From positions 1,488,001-1,552,000 of the forward strand of contig NC_047076.1 of the NCBI RefSeq assembly GCF_902459465.1: a stretch of DNA of 64,000 nucleotides. Reading direction: 5' to 3'. The notes beneath the pieces are model-generated. The model searched no databases, was not told the DNA's origin, and saw only the letters and a list, made by a program, of their open reading frames with translations. The position numbers and the translations under genes are program-made. Shown here piece after piece: positions 33,216 through 45,700 of the stretch (positions are counted from its first letter, which is position 1; each line of letters opens with the position of its first letter). This stretch comes from Asterias rubens. Lineage: Eukaryota > Echinodermata > Asteroidea > Forcipulatida > Asteriidae.

Positions 33216-33684
33216 CTTTAATTTGAGGCCTTGGTCCTTTATCACACAGCCCAACCCTGGTAGTTTTAAAGAGGCACTGTGGTCATAATCAATGTAAGCC
33301 GGTGGATGTTCATGGACTATGAACTCTCACCTAGTTACTGCATGGCGCTCTCTCTGGCTGTATTGTTCTATGGAGAGTGTGCTTTTTGGATTACTTTAAA
33401 ATTGGTGTTTTAAATTATATTTTAAGAGAATATATATCAATAATAACTTTTGTAATAAACACTTTGTGTACAATGAAATTCAACATTGAGTCTATCTACT
33501 TCTTGCCTTTTAAAGCCATCTTTCAACATAGTAGCATTTCATTATTGTTTGCCAGTTTCATGATTGACTAGTATAGACTTCTTACATTGGCTGCTGTGCA
33601 TCGCTGAGGTCAAAGAATGGAAATGCGTACACGCTGCGAACAACTATCAATCAGTCAATCAGTGAGTCAATCATAAAACTGGTT

Positions 33685-33805
33685 CAATGAAATTGAATGG
33701 TCAGGCAGTAGGAGGGTTGACTGTGTACCGGGTAGATGCATTCACCAGGTGATGTCATGTTGTTGCAATGAAATTGAATGATCAGACAGTAGGAGAGTTG
33801 ACTGT
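33685..33805. repeat. Pair of ~40-bp direct repeats, 81 bp apart
   Basis: Copies begin caatgaaattgaatg at 33685 and 33766 and continue through cagtaggag to gttgactgt with three or four mismatches. Confidence 0.8.
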
Positions 33806-34421
33806 ATAAATATACTATGTTAGCTTGTACACAATATATTTTGTACAAGATTTAACTATAAGTTTATCTATATTTCAAGACCACCGTACATGTATAGTCG
33901 GACAGTACTACTGGGATGGTTACAACCAATGAATACACAACCAAATATTTATATTTATTGCCTCATATATTTCCTTTGAAAGGATTTATTTATTTGTACC
34001 TTATTCAGTATTGGTACGATTTCACAAAAAATACCCTGTAACTAAAACCAAACCACACATGTAACATGCAAGAATGACATAACTGCTAACTTCAATCCCA
34101 TTGCCGATTTTTTACCTTCAGAAAATTCAGCTAAGTTGTTACTATAGCACACAAAGTCTATAAAGGCTTTTTCTACAAGCGGTACTGTACATGTTTATAG
34201 GTCTGGCCTTCTATCATGTCTATACTCAATAAAACTGGTCCTCTTTTTCCCTAAGGGCAAAATATGCATAATATGTAGACACACTGTTGCATAACCTTCA
34301 GCACACTGAAACTCGACCATCTTTTACTCCACTATCTTAAACACACACTAAAAATAATAGCCTTGAAATGGTTAAAAGCATTTATTGACAATTGGTTATT
34401 GTGAACTACAGTGCATTTGGT

Positions 34422-34551
34422 GCTCAGTATGTGGTATTATCTAACTGGTCCCCTCCTATTGTGATTCTCAGTATGTGGTATGATCTAACTGGTCCCCTCC
34501 TATTGTGATTCTCAGTATGTGGTATTATCTAACTGGTCCCCTCCTATTGTG
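34422..34551. repeat. 44-bp tandem repeat, 3 copies
   Basis: The unit contains ctcagtatgtggtattatc, taactggtcccctcc and tattgtg. Copies 2 and 3 are near-identical (one differs by tatga versus tatta). Confidence 0.92.
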
Positions 34552-34959
34552 TCTTTATTATGCTCCCTGGAGTCTGATGAATTCTTTATGGGATTTCAGG
34601 GGGAGGGGGAGTGACTTTTGTACAGGAGCTGTGTTGGTTAAAGGGAAGGTTTAGGTCTGGTAATTTCTCTTAAAATTAGTGGCATAAAAACTTTTGGTTA
34701 AATTAAGCCTACAGCAGCGTTTGATAAAACATGTATAAAGCATTTTGAGAAACATTTCACTTTGAAGTAATGTGGTAAAAAGTTATTAGTTGTAATGCCC
34801 TAAACTTGAATCTTAGAAACGTTAAAGTCAGTAACAATTCTTATGATTGTGTGCATGGCATGCACGGCATGTACAATGTATTCCTATTGGGGATTATTCT
34901 TCCAGCGTGGAGGTATTTGCTCCGGATTGTCCATTTGTATCTTGTATCTTTCTCTAATT

Positions 34960-35035
34960 GTTTATTTTATTGTTTCTTTAATGCGCTTAGAGGCTTTTGC
35001 ATTAGGCGCTTTACAAATGTCTTATTATTATTATT
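34960..35035 (+). repeat. CR1/L2-type LINE 3' tail
   Basis: The sequence gcattaggcgctttacaaat followed by a short ATT run has the form of CR1/L2 3' ends. Upstream attattcttccagcgtgga resembles sequence near 19955, so this may be part of a longer dispersed repeat. Confidence 0.5.
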
Positions 35036-35459
35036 GTCGGCAATATCTCAAAAACTCGACCACCTTTTGAAATTAAATTTTCACCGGTCAAATACATTTA
35101 CATTTTAATAGGAGTGGCAGGAACTGCGGGTGTAGTAAATTATGACACACACGCTAATAATTTTTGCTAAAAATGCACTTGAAAAGATGGTGGCACACAT
35201 TTCTCAAGCTCAATGATGCCAAACTTAAGAGAGAAGTATGGGGTATACATGTAGTACAAACATAAAATTGTTAAATTTTTTCGCGTGGACAGTCGATTAG
35301 TATCGAAGTTGACAAACCAGTGCATGGTCCCCTGTTTCGCCTTGGGATTGTTGGTAAACTAGATTGTCAGTTTCCTCCGGGAGCTGTTCACCTTCAAACC
35401 ATGTTATGTTGATTATCTATAAGCTATCAACACAGCACAAGCCTTGAATTATTTTGCTC

Positions 35460-35800
35460 TTAAAGGCATTGGACACTATTGGTAGTTACTCAAAACAATT
35501 ATTAGCATAAAACCTTACTTGGTGACGGGGAGAACTTTGCAAAGGGCACCACAGCAAAAGCTCAGGGCATCATGGCAAATGCTGTTGGTGCCTTGGGTTA
35601 TTTTTATGTCTCCACAATAACAATACAATGTACATGGACTTTTAATAAGGCACTTAAATTTTCATGTTTATTGCATTTGTTATTAATTACTTTAAAAACA
35701 TTTTGACAATAAAAAGACCCAGACATCACAGGCCTGGCTGGCTGGCCTTGCCCTGGTCTTGGCCTCTGTTGCCCTGGACTTTGCCTTGCTGCCCCCACCA
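35460..35800. repeat. TTAA-A MITE fragment joined to the 'GGGCACC' repeat
   Basis: The left 70 bp read ttaaaggcattggacacta to ttacttggtgacgggg, the start of a TTAA-A element. At about 35531 this breaks into gcaaagggcaccacagcaaa and later gccttgccctggtcttgg, the promiscuous repeat family. The junction suggests an insertion or deletion. Confidence 0.6.
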
Positions 35801-36548
35801 ATAGATTTTTCATAACTTTTTCAAACATTGTTTTATTAATTCAAGTTGATGTCACAATTTCCCAACTACTCACCAAACTTAAAAACCATGAAACAAAATA
35901 TACCTGTATTGCGTACTGGGACCATATCTCTATAATTTGACATCCAATCAGAAAGCACACAATATGTTTAGGTAATTATGCCTCGGTCAACAAAAAAGAT
36001 AACAAATTTTGGCAAGCGATTTATTGTTTATCAAATCTAAGAATACTGACATTATTTCAAAAAGCAGGACAGTTCAGAACTTTTCAGAACTGAGAAGTCT
36101 CCCGAACCCCCGAAAATCTACTCCGCAGTAGTAGAATAAAGCAAGACAGTTCTCTAAGAACAAACTCTACATGGCAAGTAGATACACACATGGTGTTACC
36201 GCAAACCAAGTATACATTGAAATTATTTCAGTTTTTAATAATAATAAATGTTAAATAAAATCCTTAAAATCTAGAATGAATACACAGAAATAAGTTTGTA
36301 ACTTTTAGAAAGTCTTTATAAACCCTTCACAGAAAAAGACAAGACAAAAAAAAACACAAAACCTTATAATGTTCCACTCTAACATTTAGCCTTTTTGAAA
36401 GTCTCTGCTAGGGTGGAAACCTCTTATTATTAACTATTTTGTGCATTTATACAACCAGTTCGTTTGGTTAGTTAACAGCTCATTCTATTTACTAAACATT
36501 TAAAAATAACCTTTTGAAGCTGCTGGTGGCAGTGCAACATGTCTTCCG

Positions 36549-36721
36549 ATGGGATCACTTTGTAACGCTAGGCCGCAGCAGGCTTACCAGGTAAATATCC
36601 ATTTCGTGAAATGAATTGAATTGAATTGAAATTATGTAGATCTGAGCATGCCCACTTTACCAAGGACAATGGATTTACCTGGTAAGTCTGCTGCCACCTA
36701 GAGTCCCAAAACTCCCCTATT
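36549..36721. repeat. Foldback MITE in the FTCD 3' UTR ('GGCAGCAGACTTACCAGG' family)
   Basis: Arms gctaggccgcagcaggctta and ggtaagtctgctgccaccta, with tggatttacctgg opposite taccaggtaaatatcca, define the element. It starts only 7 bp after the FTCD stop codon on the - strand, so it probably forms the beginning of the FTCD 3' UTR. Confidence 0.85.
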
Positions 36722-36728
36722 AGCCGTT

Positions 36729-39700
36729 TCAATCGCTCGATGCTCGGCCATCAGCAATGCTCAGCACTTCAGCAGCGCCCTCTCTTGCCAGCTTTAAGAA
36801 TTGGTCAATGTCTTCCTTTGCCTGTTAGAATGGATAGAACAGTCAAAGTGTATGAGCCTTTTAGGTTGGTACACGACTAAAGCTTATGTCTAACTCTACA
36901 TTCATTGCAAATAATAAATTTCAAACAAAAATGTACACGCATTTCAATCGATAGAGGGAATGTATGCTTTTTGTTTTTGGAAACGTTATTGTTTTAATCC
37001 TATAGATACTATAAAACTGACTGTGAAAATTTCAAAGTAGTGGCATTTTGAAACATCACTGAAAATCAGGAGCCATTTAGTCTATGCAGGAATAACGATT
37101 TGTGTTTTGGAATACACAATCTGAGAAACGTTTCCGTCTGTAACATTTCTCACATTCAAATTTGTTTTGATAAAATCTTATATATTTGTTCTACAACCAC
37201 GTTACTTCGAAGTGAAATGATTCTCAAAATGCTTTATACTATCTGCTTTACTTCAAAGTGCGTTTGAAAGACACTGGACACTATTGGTAATTGTCAAAGA
37301 CCAGTCTTCTCACTTGGTGTATCTCAACATATGCATAAAATAACAAACCTGTGAAAATTTGAGCTCAATTGGTCGTCGAAGTTGCGAGGTAATGAAAGAA
37401 AGAACACCCTTGTCACACGAAGTTGTGTGCTTTCAGATGCTTGATTTCGAGACCTCAAATTCTAAACTTGAGGTCTCGAAATCAAATTAGTAGAAAATTA
37501 CTTCTTTCTCGAAAACTATGTCACTTCAGAGGGAGCCGTTTCTCACAATGTTTTGTACTATCAACCTCTCCCCATTACTCATTACCAAGTAAGGTTTTAT
37601 GATAATAACTATTTTGAGTAATAACCAACAGTGTCCACTGCCTTTAATGCCATTGTTTTTTAGGACTGTTACCAAACATACACCTTCCCTTTCAAACTGA
37701 ATCCCCCAAAGACAAGTCTATACCTTAGCTTTGATTCCTTCATCTGTCACATTTGGAATATTCACCATGACGTTATAGTAGGCTCCCCAAACACCAACCT
37801 CTAGCGCCCTCGCACCAACCTGACATAAATAAATATTTAATGTTTTACTCCTCATCGGTGAATTGAAATTAAATTGAAGGTGGCGATATTAAAACCGAAT
37901 TCAGAAAAGATTACGGGAAATCCACAATGTTCTTGCAATCCACTTAAAGACACTCAATGCTGACATAGATGACTTCAAACGAGATCATGGAAACTGTTCA
38001 GATAGTCTTTTGATTTGGGGTTGAACAAAGAGAAAATTGACTACAGCGGGATTTGAACCAATGCCATCTGGATTAATGTGCCAGCGCTCTACCAACTGAG
38101 CTATCTAGCCCTACTGGATGTTGGCAGTCTCCTCAAATCTATGTTCTTGGGGTGCCTGTCAGAAGCCATAAAAACCTGTAACTGTCGTGTAGCCAGGGAT
38201 CACACCTAAGTTAATACTAATGGCTTGTAATAATAATGGCTTCTTATATCGCGCTCAGGTCCGTCACGTAGTGACACTCATGGCACTCCAACATTATTAC
38301 CCCTGGTCACTGGGCCTTAAATCATTCCTTAAACCATCTCAGCTCCCTGGGGAGTATACAGCCTTTTGCAACAAATGCTCTACTCGGCTAAGTTATGATA
38401 CTACTGGGAAAAAAACAGCAGCCAGGGTGGGGGGGGGTAGTTTTTTATTTCAGATATCAAATAATAAACCTGACTGGGCAAATTTTCCACAATACCTGAA
38501 GGTCGGAGACACACTGTATGTTTCCGCACTTAGCAAGCTCCTTCAATGGCTCCCAGATATTACTGACACATCTTGCTACCTGCATCGGCACTGAGATAGC
38601 CGCTTGTATGGCAAGTTGCATACACTCTTCACGCCTAAAACAAAACAGAAAATCCAGTTTAATGTTCACTAAGCAAATACTATTTTGGTAAAAACAAAAA
38701 ATCATTGGACATAGACTTGCGTCCGTGGCTGCCTCGTCTTCAAATTGTAATGGGGGCGCACTCCTGGAGTCGCCGCCATCACCTGTTCTCTTTTAGTTGC
38801 AGCTGTTTTCAGCTCTCCTACACTTCTACCACTACACTTTGTCATATTATTGTCTATCCAGCGCAGCTTAGGGAACCTCTGCTACGACTTGTACCAATAG
38901 GCAGGACCAACTGCGTTGTGTACGGTAGACTTGTACCAATAGGCAGGACCAACTGCGTTGTGTACGGTAGACTTGTACCAATAGGCAGGACCAACTGCGT
39001 TGTGTACGGTAGACTTGTACCAATAGGCAGGACCAACTGCGTTGTGTACGGTAGACTTGTACCAATAGGCAGGACCAACTGCGTTGTGTACGGTAGACCT
39101 CCTCGTCTACTTTGGTGAACATTTTTATTTCCAGCATTTTTCTTGGAAAAACTTCCATCAAACCATAGCATCCAAATTCAACACCAGTATTTAGTGAAAA
39201 ACAAACTTGAGTTAAAGCCATTGGACACTTTCGGTAAACAGTATTGTCCAAGGCCCACCCTTCGTGTATCACAAATTATGATATAAAATAACAAACCTGT
39301 GAAAATGTAGGCTCAATCGGTCATCGGAGTCGGGAGAAAATAGCGGGAAAACCCATCTGTTTCCGCACGTTTCGCCGTGTCATGACATGTGTTTCAAAGA
39401 AATCCGTAATTCTCGATATCGAGAATTGATCTTGTTTTAATGTTTTCTCAAAAAGTAAAGCATTTCATGGAATAATATTTCAAGAGAAGTCTTTCCCCAT
39501 TACCTTCTGTAAACCCTGTAAGTTATTTGTAAATCTGTGAACTTTCAATTTTTTTTCTGTTCCGAAAGTGTCCAATGGCTTTAAAGAAAAGTGACATTTG
39601 AGAAGATAATTTTCTTACCGTTTTGTTTCTTCTTCTGTGGACTTGGGCATCTTGATTGCCGCCTAAGAATAAAATAAAAAAGAAACTAAAAGGTTTGACA

Positions 39701-42700
39701 AATAAAGTGGTATTTTTTTATAGTTTAACAAGACTACTCACAATGTGTCTGTAAACCCACTTGTAGTTCGGGGCCTTTCTCCTACAAAGTCTTTAGAAAT
39801 GGATCAAATATATGAAACCCTTTCTCATTTTGTATGGTCGGATATCAACTAAAAAAAATAAAAATCAAGGGTACCAGACCAATGGCTCTGTGTGACATCA
39901 TTTAAATATCGAGTCTTCGGAGTAGCCAAGTCTGGATCCTTGTCTCATTTGACCTTACCATATATCCATTGAATGCATTAGTGTCGGCATCAATCAGTGG
40001 TACCAGACTCTGCATGACATTGTTAAGCGGTGGTATGAGTCGTCTCATCTCGGCATCGAGGTGTTCAAACTTCTTATTCCCAAACGACAACCATCCAACC
40101 ATACTCGTTAAAGCAGCTCCCTGCATTGCAAAAGCAGACAAGAATTCACAAAGTGCTGCGCTAAACTGTCCAGTGTCGGCTTAACTCATTCTAGGCCCAC
40201 TGTCCCACAAGCAACCCTCAATTCTGCAGAGTGCTATTTCAAACACAATGTTATCCAAGGTGAGAGTCTGACAAAAAAGTCTGAAATTAGGATTAAATTT
40301 TTTTTTGAGAAACTTTAAGTTGAAATGATGATATTTCTATCTTTTGGTTACCCCTGCGGTTTAGATTTCAAAGAGCTTTTAGGAAAAGTATCCTCAGCAC
40401 TAGACAAGTAGATCAAAGAGCAGGATTTCGTTATGTGCGGAAAAAAAACAACCGCCGATTCTTTTTCTTCAGGCACTCAAAATTACTGAATTCTGATGAA
40501 AGTCTGAAATTTCTCATCCCTGGTTATTCAAGATTATGAATGCAGGCTGTTTAAAATTCTGCACAGAGGTCTGACACAGTCAGCAGCTGTGCCTTTGTAA
40601 ATAAGTCGTGTGTACTCATTAACGGCACGGTAACAAATCAAAATTCAGTATCAGTCAACCTTTCAGAATCTATTTATACCATGTTAGAAAAGTTTGCGAG
40701 CAGCCAAAATTAGTTTTAGCAGTACAGTCGCATGCTGTACAGACAGGATGGTTTGAGTATACTATGGCGCAGGGTTTAAACAAGAAATGTAAGATTTGTC
40801 TGTGCCTACCATTGCACCTACAGCAGCAGCAACCGATCCTCCACCTGGGGCTGGAGTCCTGGAACCAACACTCTTAATGAATGATTTCAAACTCATGTTA
40901 GCGAGTGGGGCGGACAAGGACGAATCCTCGGCAATCATATACCTGAATGTTACAATGAAAAGAAATCACATTTAGGAAGTTAACATAGATTCTTGGTCCA
41001 CAAAGTTGTGGTACCTTTATACATCAAACAATTTCAAGTGTACAATAACAATTTGTTCATCCCTATTCATAAAAAGGAGCAATACATTTGTTATTTCTAG
41101 CCAGGTTACAATTTCTGATCAGGTTACAGTTTCCTAAAGCTGTTGAGAAGATCAATCAGCTAAGCAAATATCTTTTCTAAGTAAGAATTAAGTGGTAGCA
41201 GTACAGTATGGTATGGTATTTTGGCTGGTAACCTATTTCTGCTAAGCAATATATTTCTGTGCTTAGCGAGTTCTTATCGGCCCCTGTGAGTTTTCACCGA
41301 CAAGTGCTTTTTAAAATGTTTTGTCATTTCTAAACACACAAACTCTGCTGAAAGTCGAGCTACCTCACTCATTGCATACAAATTATACAAAGCTAAACCA
41401 TTTCTTGTCTTGATATGGATATAAATAACTTACTCAACAATTCTTTCATTGGGTTTGAAGAGACTGAGTGAGCTCAGACCTAACTTGTCAATCACCTGAA
41501 AAAAAAGTTAAACAAGTAAATTGGCAAACCATATCATACAATGTCTGTCCAAATCAGGATTAAATGGAGTATCCACACTTGCTGTATCCTATAATAACAA
41601 ATCATTGAAAATATGGGCTCATCAGTTGATCATTGGGTTGCAAGAAAAAAAGTGAAATCAAAAACACCCTTGTTGCATAGAATTGTGTCATTCATCAGAT
41701 GTCTCAGATTTTTGAGAGTGTGAAAAATTACCTCTTATTCTTCAAATGGTGCCGGATCTAACAGTTTGCTATAACAGCTCTCCAGTGCTTTTTCATAATA
41801 AATTGTTATGGTATTAACTTGTGGGGTAATTACCTAAAGAACACCCATTAAAAAAAAAATTGTCATTTATAAAGGAAGATTTAACTTTTTATCAAAAATA
41901 TCTTACCAGTCTGATTTTCTGATCTTCTTCCAAGATGAAGAGATTTTCTTTCTGAATATAAAAATCAGCGGCTTCTAGAATAGCTTTCCTAGGAACTAAG
42001 CCGACGATCTGTGATCCACAAACGGCAACATTCAGCTCCTATTCATGAGAAACATACAGTTGTAGCTTCTTAGTAAAGAACATTATTAAAGGCAAAGTGT
42101 AACTTTTTAATCCTATATAAATGTATATAGTAGATGTTAAATTTGCATCGGGGATAAAGAATATTAATTTTTTGGTTTTTACCCATACAACGATGTGTTA
42201 GCACTGTATAGTACTTGCCCCTGCCCGTGAAAAAATATCACAGGCATATTTATCAGGTGGGATTCGAACCCACGACCCTTGCAATTCTAGAGCAGTGTCT
42301 TACCAACTAGACTACCAAGATTGCCCGGTAGCTAGAGGCAGTTCGAATCCTATGCTTTGGCAGCGGGTACCGCAACGATATAATAGATGTTAAATTTGCA
42401 TCTGGATAAAGAATATTAATTTTGGTTTTTACCCATACAACGATGTGTGTTAGCACTGTACACTCTTTACTTTCCCGAGTCCCGTGAACAAATAACACAG
42501 GCATATTACTCGGGAGGGATTCGAACCCATGACCCTTGCAATTCTAGAGCAGTGTCTTACCAACTAGACTACCGATATTGCCTCGTTGCGATACCCGCTG
42601 GCAAAAAATAGGATTCGAACTGCCTCTAGCTACCGGGCAATATCGGTAGTCTAGTTGGTAATAGACACTGCTCTAGAATTGCAAGGGTCCTGTGTTGGAA

Positions 42701-45700
42701 TCCCACCCGAGTAACATGCCTGTGGTATTTTTTCACAGGACTTGGGAAAGTACTGAGTATACAGTGCTAACACACATCGGTGTATGGGTAAAAAAAAATA
42801 AAATACAAAATATACAAATGTAGATGTATACAATTAAACTAACATTACTTCTAAATGAAATGTTTCTCACTATTGAAAGCTGCTGTAGGCTTCTAACCAA
42901 TAGTAAAATGTTTATCATTTTGGGGTTCTCCTAATAATTTAAATAATTTTGTATAAAAAGAACATTTTCTGAAACTTTTTTTTGATCCCTTAAACAAGTT
43001 TTTTTATTTCCACTGGCCTTGCAGCAGTTACAAGTTTAACAATTGTCCACCAAACAAGTTTTGGTCTTACCTCTGCAAACTTTTTACACTCTTCAAATGC
43101 CTGATGCAGGGGCGTGACATCCATGTCCAGAAGATTCAAGCTAACCTGGGCTAGATTGGCTTCATCTAACCACCAACCAATGCCTTGAACAGACTTCAGC
43201 GTCCCACGCTAAGCAGATAAATCATAAGAATACAAATTAGTATTTATGGGACAGAAACTCTGAAAGTTGACCCCGCTGGTCACCACGGAATTGTCATTAA
43301 TTCAAACTTTATATACTGTTTATTATTTGTTTGATAACAAAACTGTACACAAAGGCAACAAGCCATTAGTGACTGTATGGTACAATAACTTGCTTGGTCA
43401 CAAGTTACTGCTCACATTTGAATTCCTCAGACTATAGAGACAGTTGCTATGTCAAATTGTTCAGGGCAAACTTTTTTGTAACAACCTCCAGGGCCAAACT
43501 TTGCTTAGCATGAAATGTCTTTCTTGATAAAAACAGGATTACCAACCAAATTTCCATTTGTTGCATATTGCTTGTTACTGGTATTCAGCTGTTGTTTGCT
43601 TATCCTGAAAATTACGTGAACATTTGGTTGGTAATCCTGTTTTTTATCAAGACAAAAAATTTCATGCTAAGAAAATGGTTGTGCTTAGCAGCTCTATGAA
43701 TTTGGGCCCAGATGAGCAAACCCTGGTACCATACACATTCAGAAATGTGTATGGGTGTTGACTGCCTCACTCCGAGAGTAAGAGCCAATTAAAGTTATGC
43801 TGTAAGAGGAACCAAGCGCAGTACACTATCCACTATCGATCACTACTGACGTCTTGGGCCAAGACTACTATCTCACCTGGGAAGGATCACGCCCTTGTTC
43901 TCGGACATTGAGAGCGATCCGATGAGCCTGTTCCTTGGTTCCCAGCAGGTTGACATTGAAGGCAATGAGGAACTTACGAGCGCCTGTAGCAGTTGCACCC
44001 CAAGTTGGGATGAAGTCATTCGTGCCGTAGTCAGGATACCAGTCAGGGTTGGCAAGCTGAAACAAGAAATAAAATCATTCAAAATAAACTCACTAAATAA
44101 ATAAATCAATCTTGTTTTCTTTTCAAAACTCAGGAAAGTACTGAGTATACAGCGCTAACACACATCAGTGATCGATGTAAGGGTAGAATCAAAATTAATA
44201 TTCTTTATCTCTATGCAGATTAAAAAAATTAACAGAACTCAAAAGAGATATTCACATGGTTTTATTGCAAACCTCTCTAAGTTTATTCCATCTTGCAAAG
44301 TTTCAAATCCTACACAAGAATTTATAAGACGCCTAAACCAAAGATTTCAAAGGCACTGAGGCACAGAAGGAATTAATAATTAATCAACGGTTAGCCACCT
44401 GAAACAAACTGGCTTTCAGAAGTGTCTTAGATGTGTTAGAAGGTTGTTGTGTCCCTGATGTGATTTGGAAGTTTATTCCAGAGTTTCTGTCCTTAGACTG
44501 AGAAAGCTCTATCAGCGAAAATTATGTGGCTTGTTCTTGGTACAACCAAGTATGGTGAACAGGATCTATTTGATAAAAGTTGTTTTCCTCCAGAACCAAC
44601 TTGCACCATACCAAAGTTTCAAATTGACAAAAGTTAAAAGAAAGATGAAAATGAAGACAAACCTTCTGGGGCATTTTCTCATACTCTCCATCTCTTATTG
44701 AGGACAGTATCTTCCTTTTGTCTTCACAGGCTGCATTGGCATAGAGGTAAACTAGAAAAATTCGTAAAAGAAAATATCAAAGATGAGTTTCTCGCAATAA
44801 AGAACACTTTTATGTAAGTGAGAACCGTTTGCTGATGACAGTGTTAAGACAAATCTCAGGTGGAACTATTTTTGTTAATTAACTTATAACTTGGGCCCAA
44901 ATTTCATTAACCGAGTACAAACAACTTGCTAAGCAGAGAAAAACTTTGTTGAGCAAAAACATGTTACCAGCCGAAATACCATAAAGTTTAGATTGTTGCA
45001 ACTGGTACCCCACTTATTTTTCGCTAAGCAAAGAAATTTGCTAAGCAGTATTTTCTGCTGAATAGCTTCATGAAATTGTGCCCTGATTACGAAGTCAAGA
45101 GAAAAGTTTGAAACAGTTGCAGCTTATTCCTACCTGGTACGCCAAGTTCTTGAGCGAGACGTGAACCAAACTCTTTAGCACATCCAACGCAATCCTCCAT
45201 TGTTGTATTATTCACCGGAATGAACGGACACACATCCAGAGCTCCCATACGAGGATGCTCTCCTGCAACATAAATAATTCATGAAATGATTATAATCACA
45301 TTCAAAGTCCATGAACAATTCATCAGCCCTTGAATGTCTTTCTTGATGGGGCAAGGCAGTTTTCCTCTAGTAAGGGGGCACTTCTATGAGGAAAATGTAA
45401 ATTTGTATAAGAACTTGCAAAGGGCACCACAGCAAGGGCACAGTGCCATGGCAATTGATGTGGGTCGATTTGAGGCCTGAATCATAAAACACTAAAAAGT
45501 CACTGTCTCAGTTACAATATGTAAATTAGATGATTTGCATAATTTGACATAATTATCTTCTCATTACCAACCCATTTTTTGAGTCCTGAAATGAAAACAA
45601 ACAATATTGCACAATCAAACAAACAACCTTTTTTAATAACCTTAAAAGCTTTTTTACCATGATGGCCTCGCATGTCGATCAACTTTGCAGCCACCCTCGC

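Larger units (their letters stand above)
31847..36728. other. Convergent intergenic region between TMEM106 and FTCD
   Basis: The two genes point tail-to-tail across this stretch. It holds their 3' UTRs, several MITEs, two small tandem repeats and a LINE tail, and no coding exon was found. Possible poly(A) hexamers are AATAAA at 32622 and 34228 for TMEM106 (+), and TTTATT at 36020 (AATAAA on the - strand) for FTCD. Overlapping 3' ends are possible. Confidence 0.5.
36729..40942 (-). other. FTCD: FTCD exons 9-14: cyclodeaminase domain
   Basis: Exon 9 opens with a short linker and [20 protein letters not shown], the glycine-rich start of the cyclodeaminase fold. Exon 10 encodes [20 protein letters not shown] and DTNAFNGYM. 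Exon 11 is only 44 nt. Exons 12 and 13 carry [20 protein letters not shown] and [19 protein letters not shown], close to the human sequence. The C-terminal exon is variable, as in other species. No active-site region is missing. Confidence 0.93.

Noticed and set aside
38705..39272. Three overlapping long frames on both strands with a 14-residue repeat
   Set aside because: They come from the 42-bp minisatellite inside FTCD intron 11; no homology, and the frames end soon after the array.
42240..42720. tRNA genes on either strand
   Set aside because: B-box and D-arm-like sequences are present but no closed acceptor stem. The sequence is repeated with a shared non-tRNA body, so these are SINEs. 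The same applies at 7838, 22140, 38050, 55615 and 57985.
43868..44109. Two - strand frames and one + strand frame over the same segment
   Set aside because: Only the frame reading [20 protein letters not shown] is FTCD exon 5; the others are shadows.
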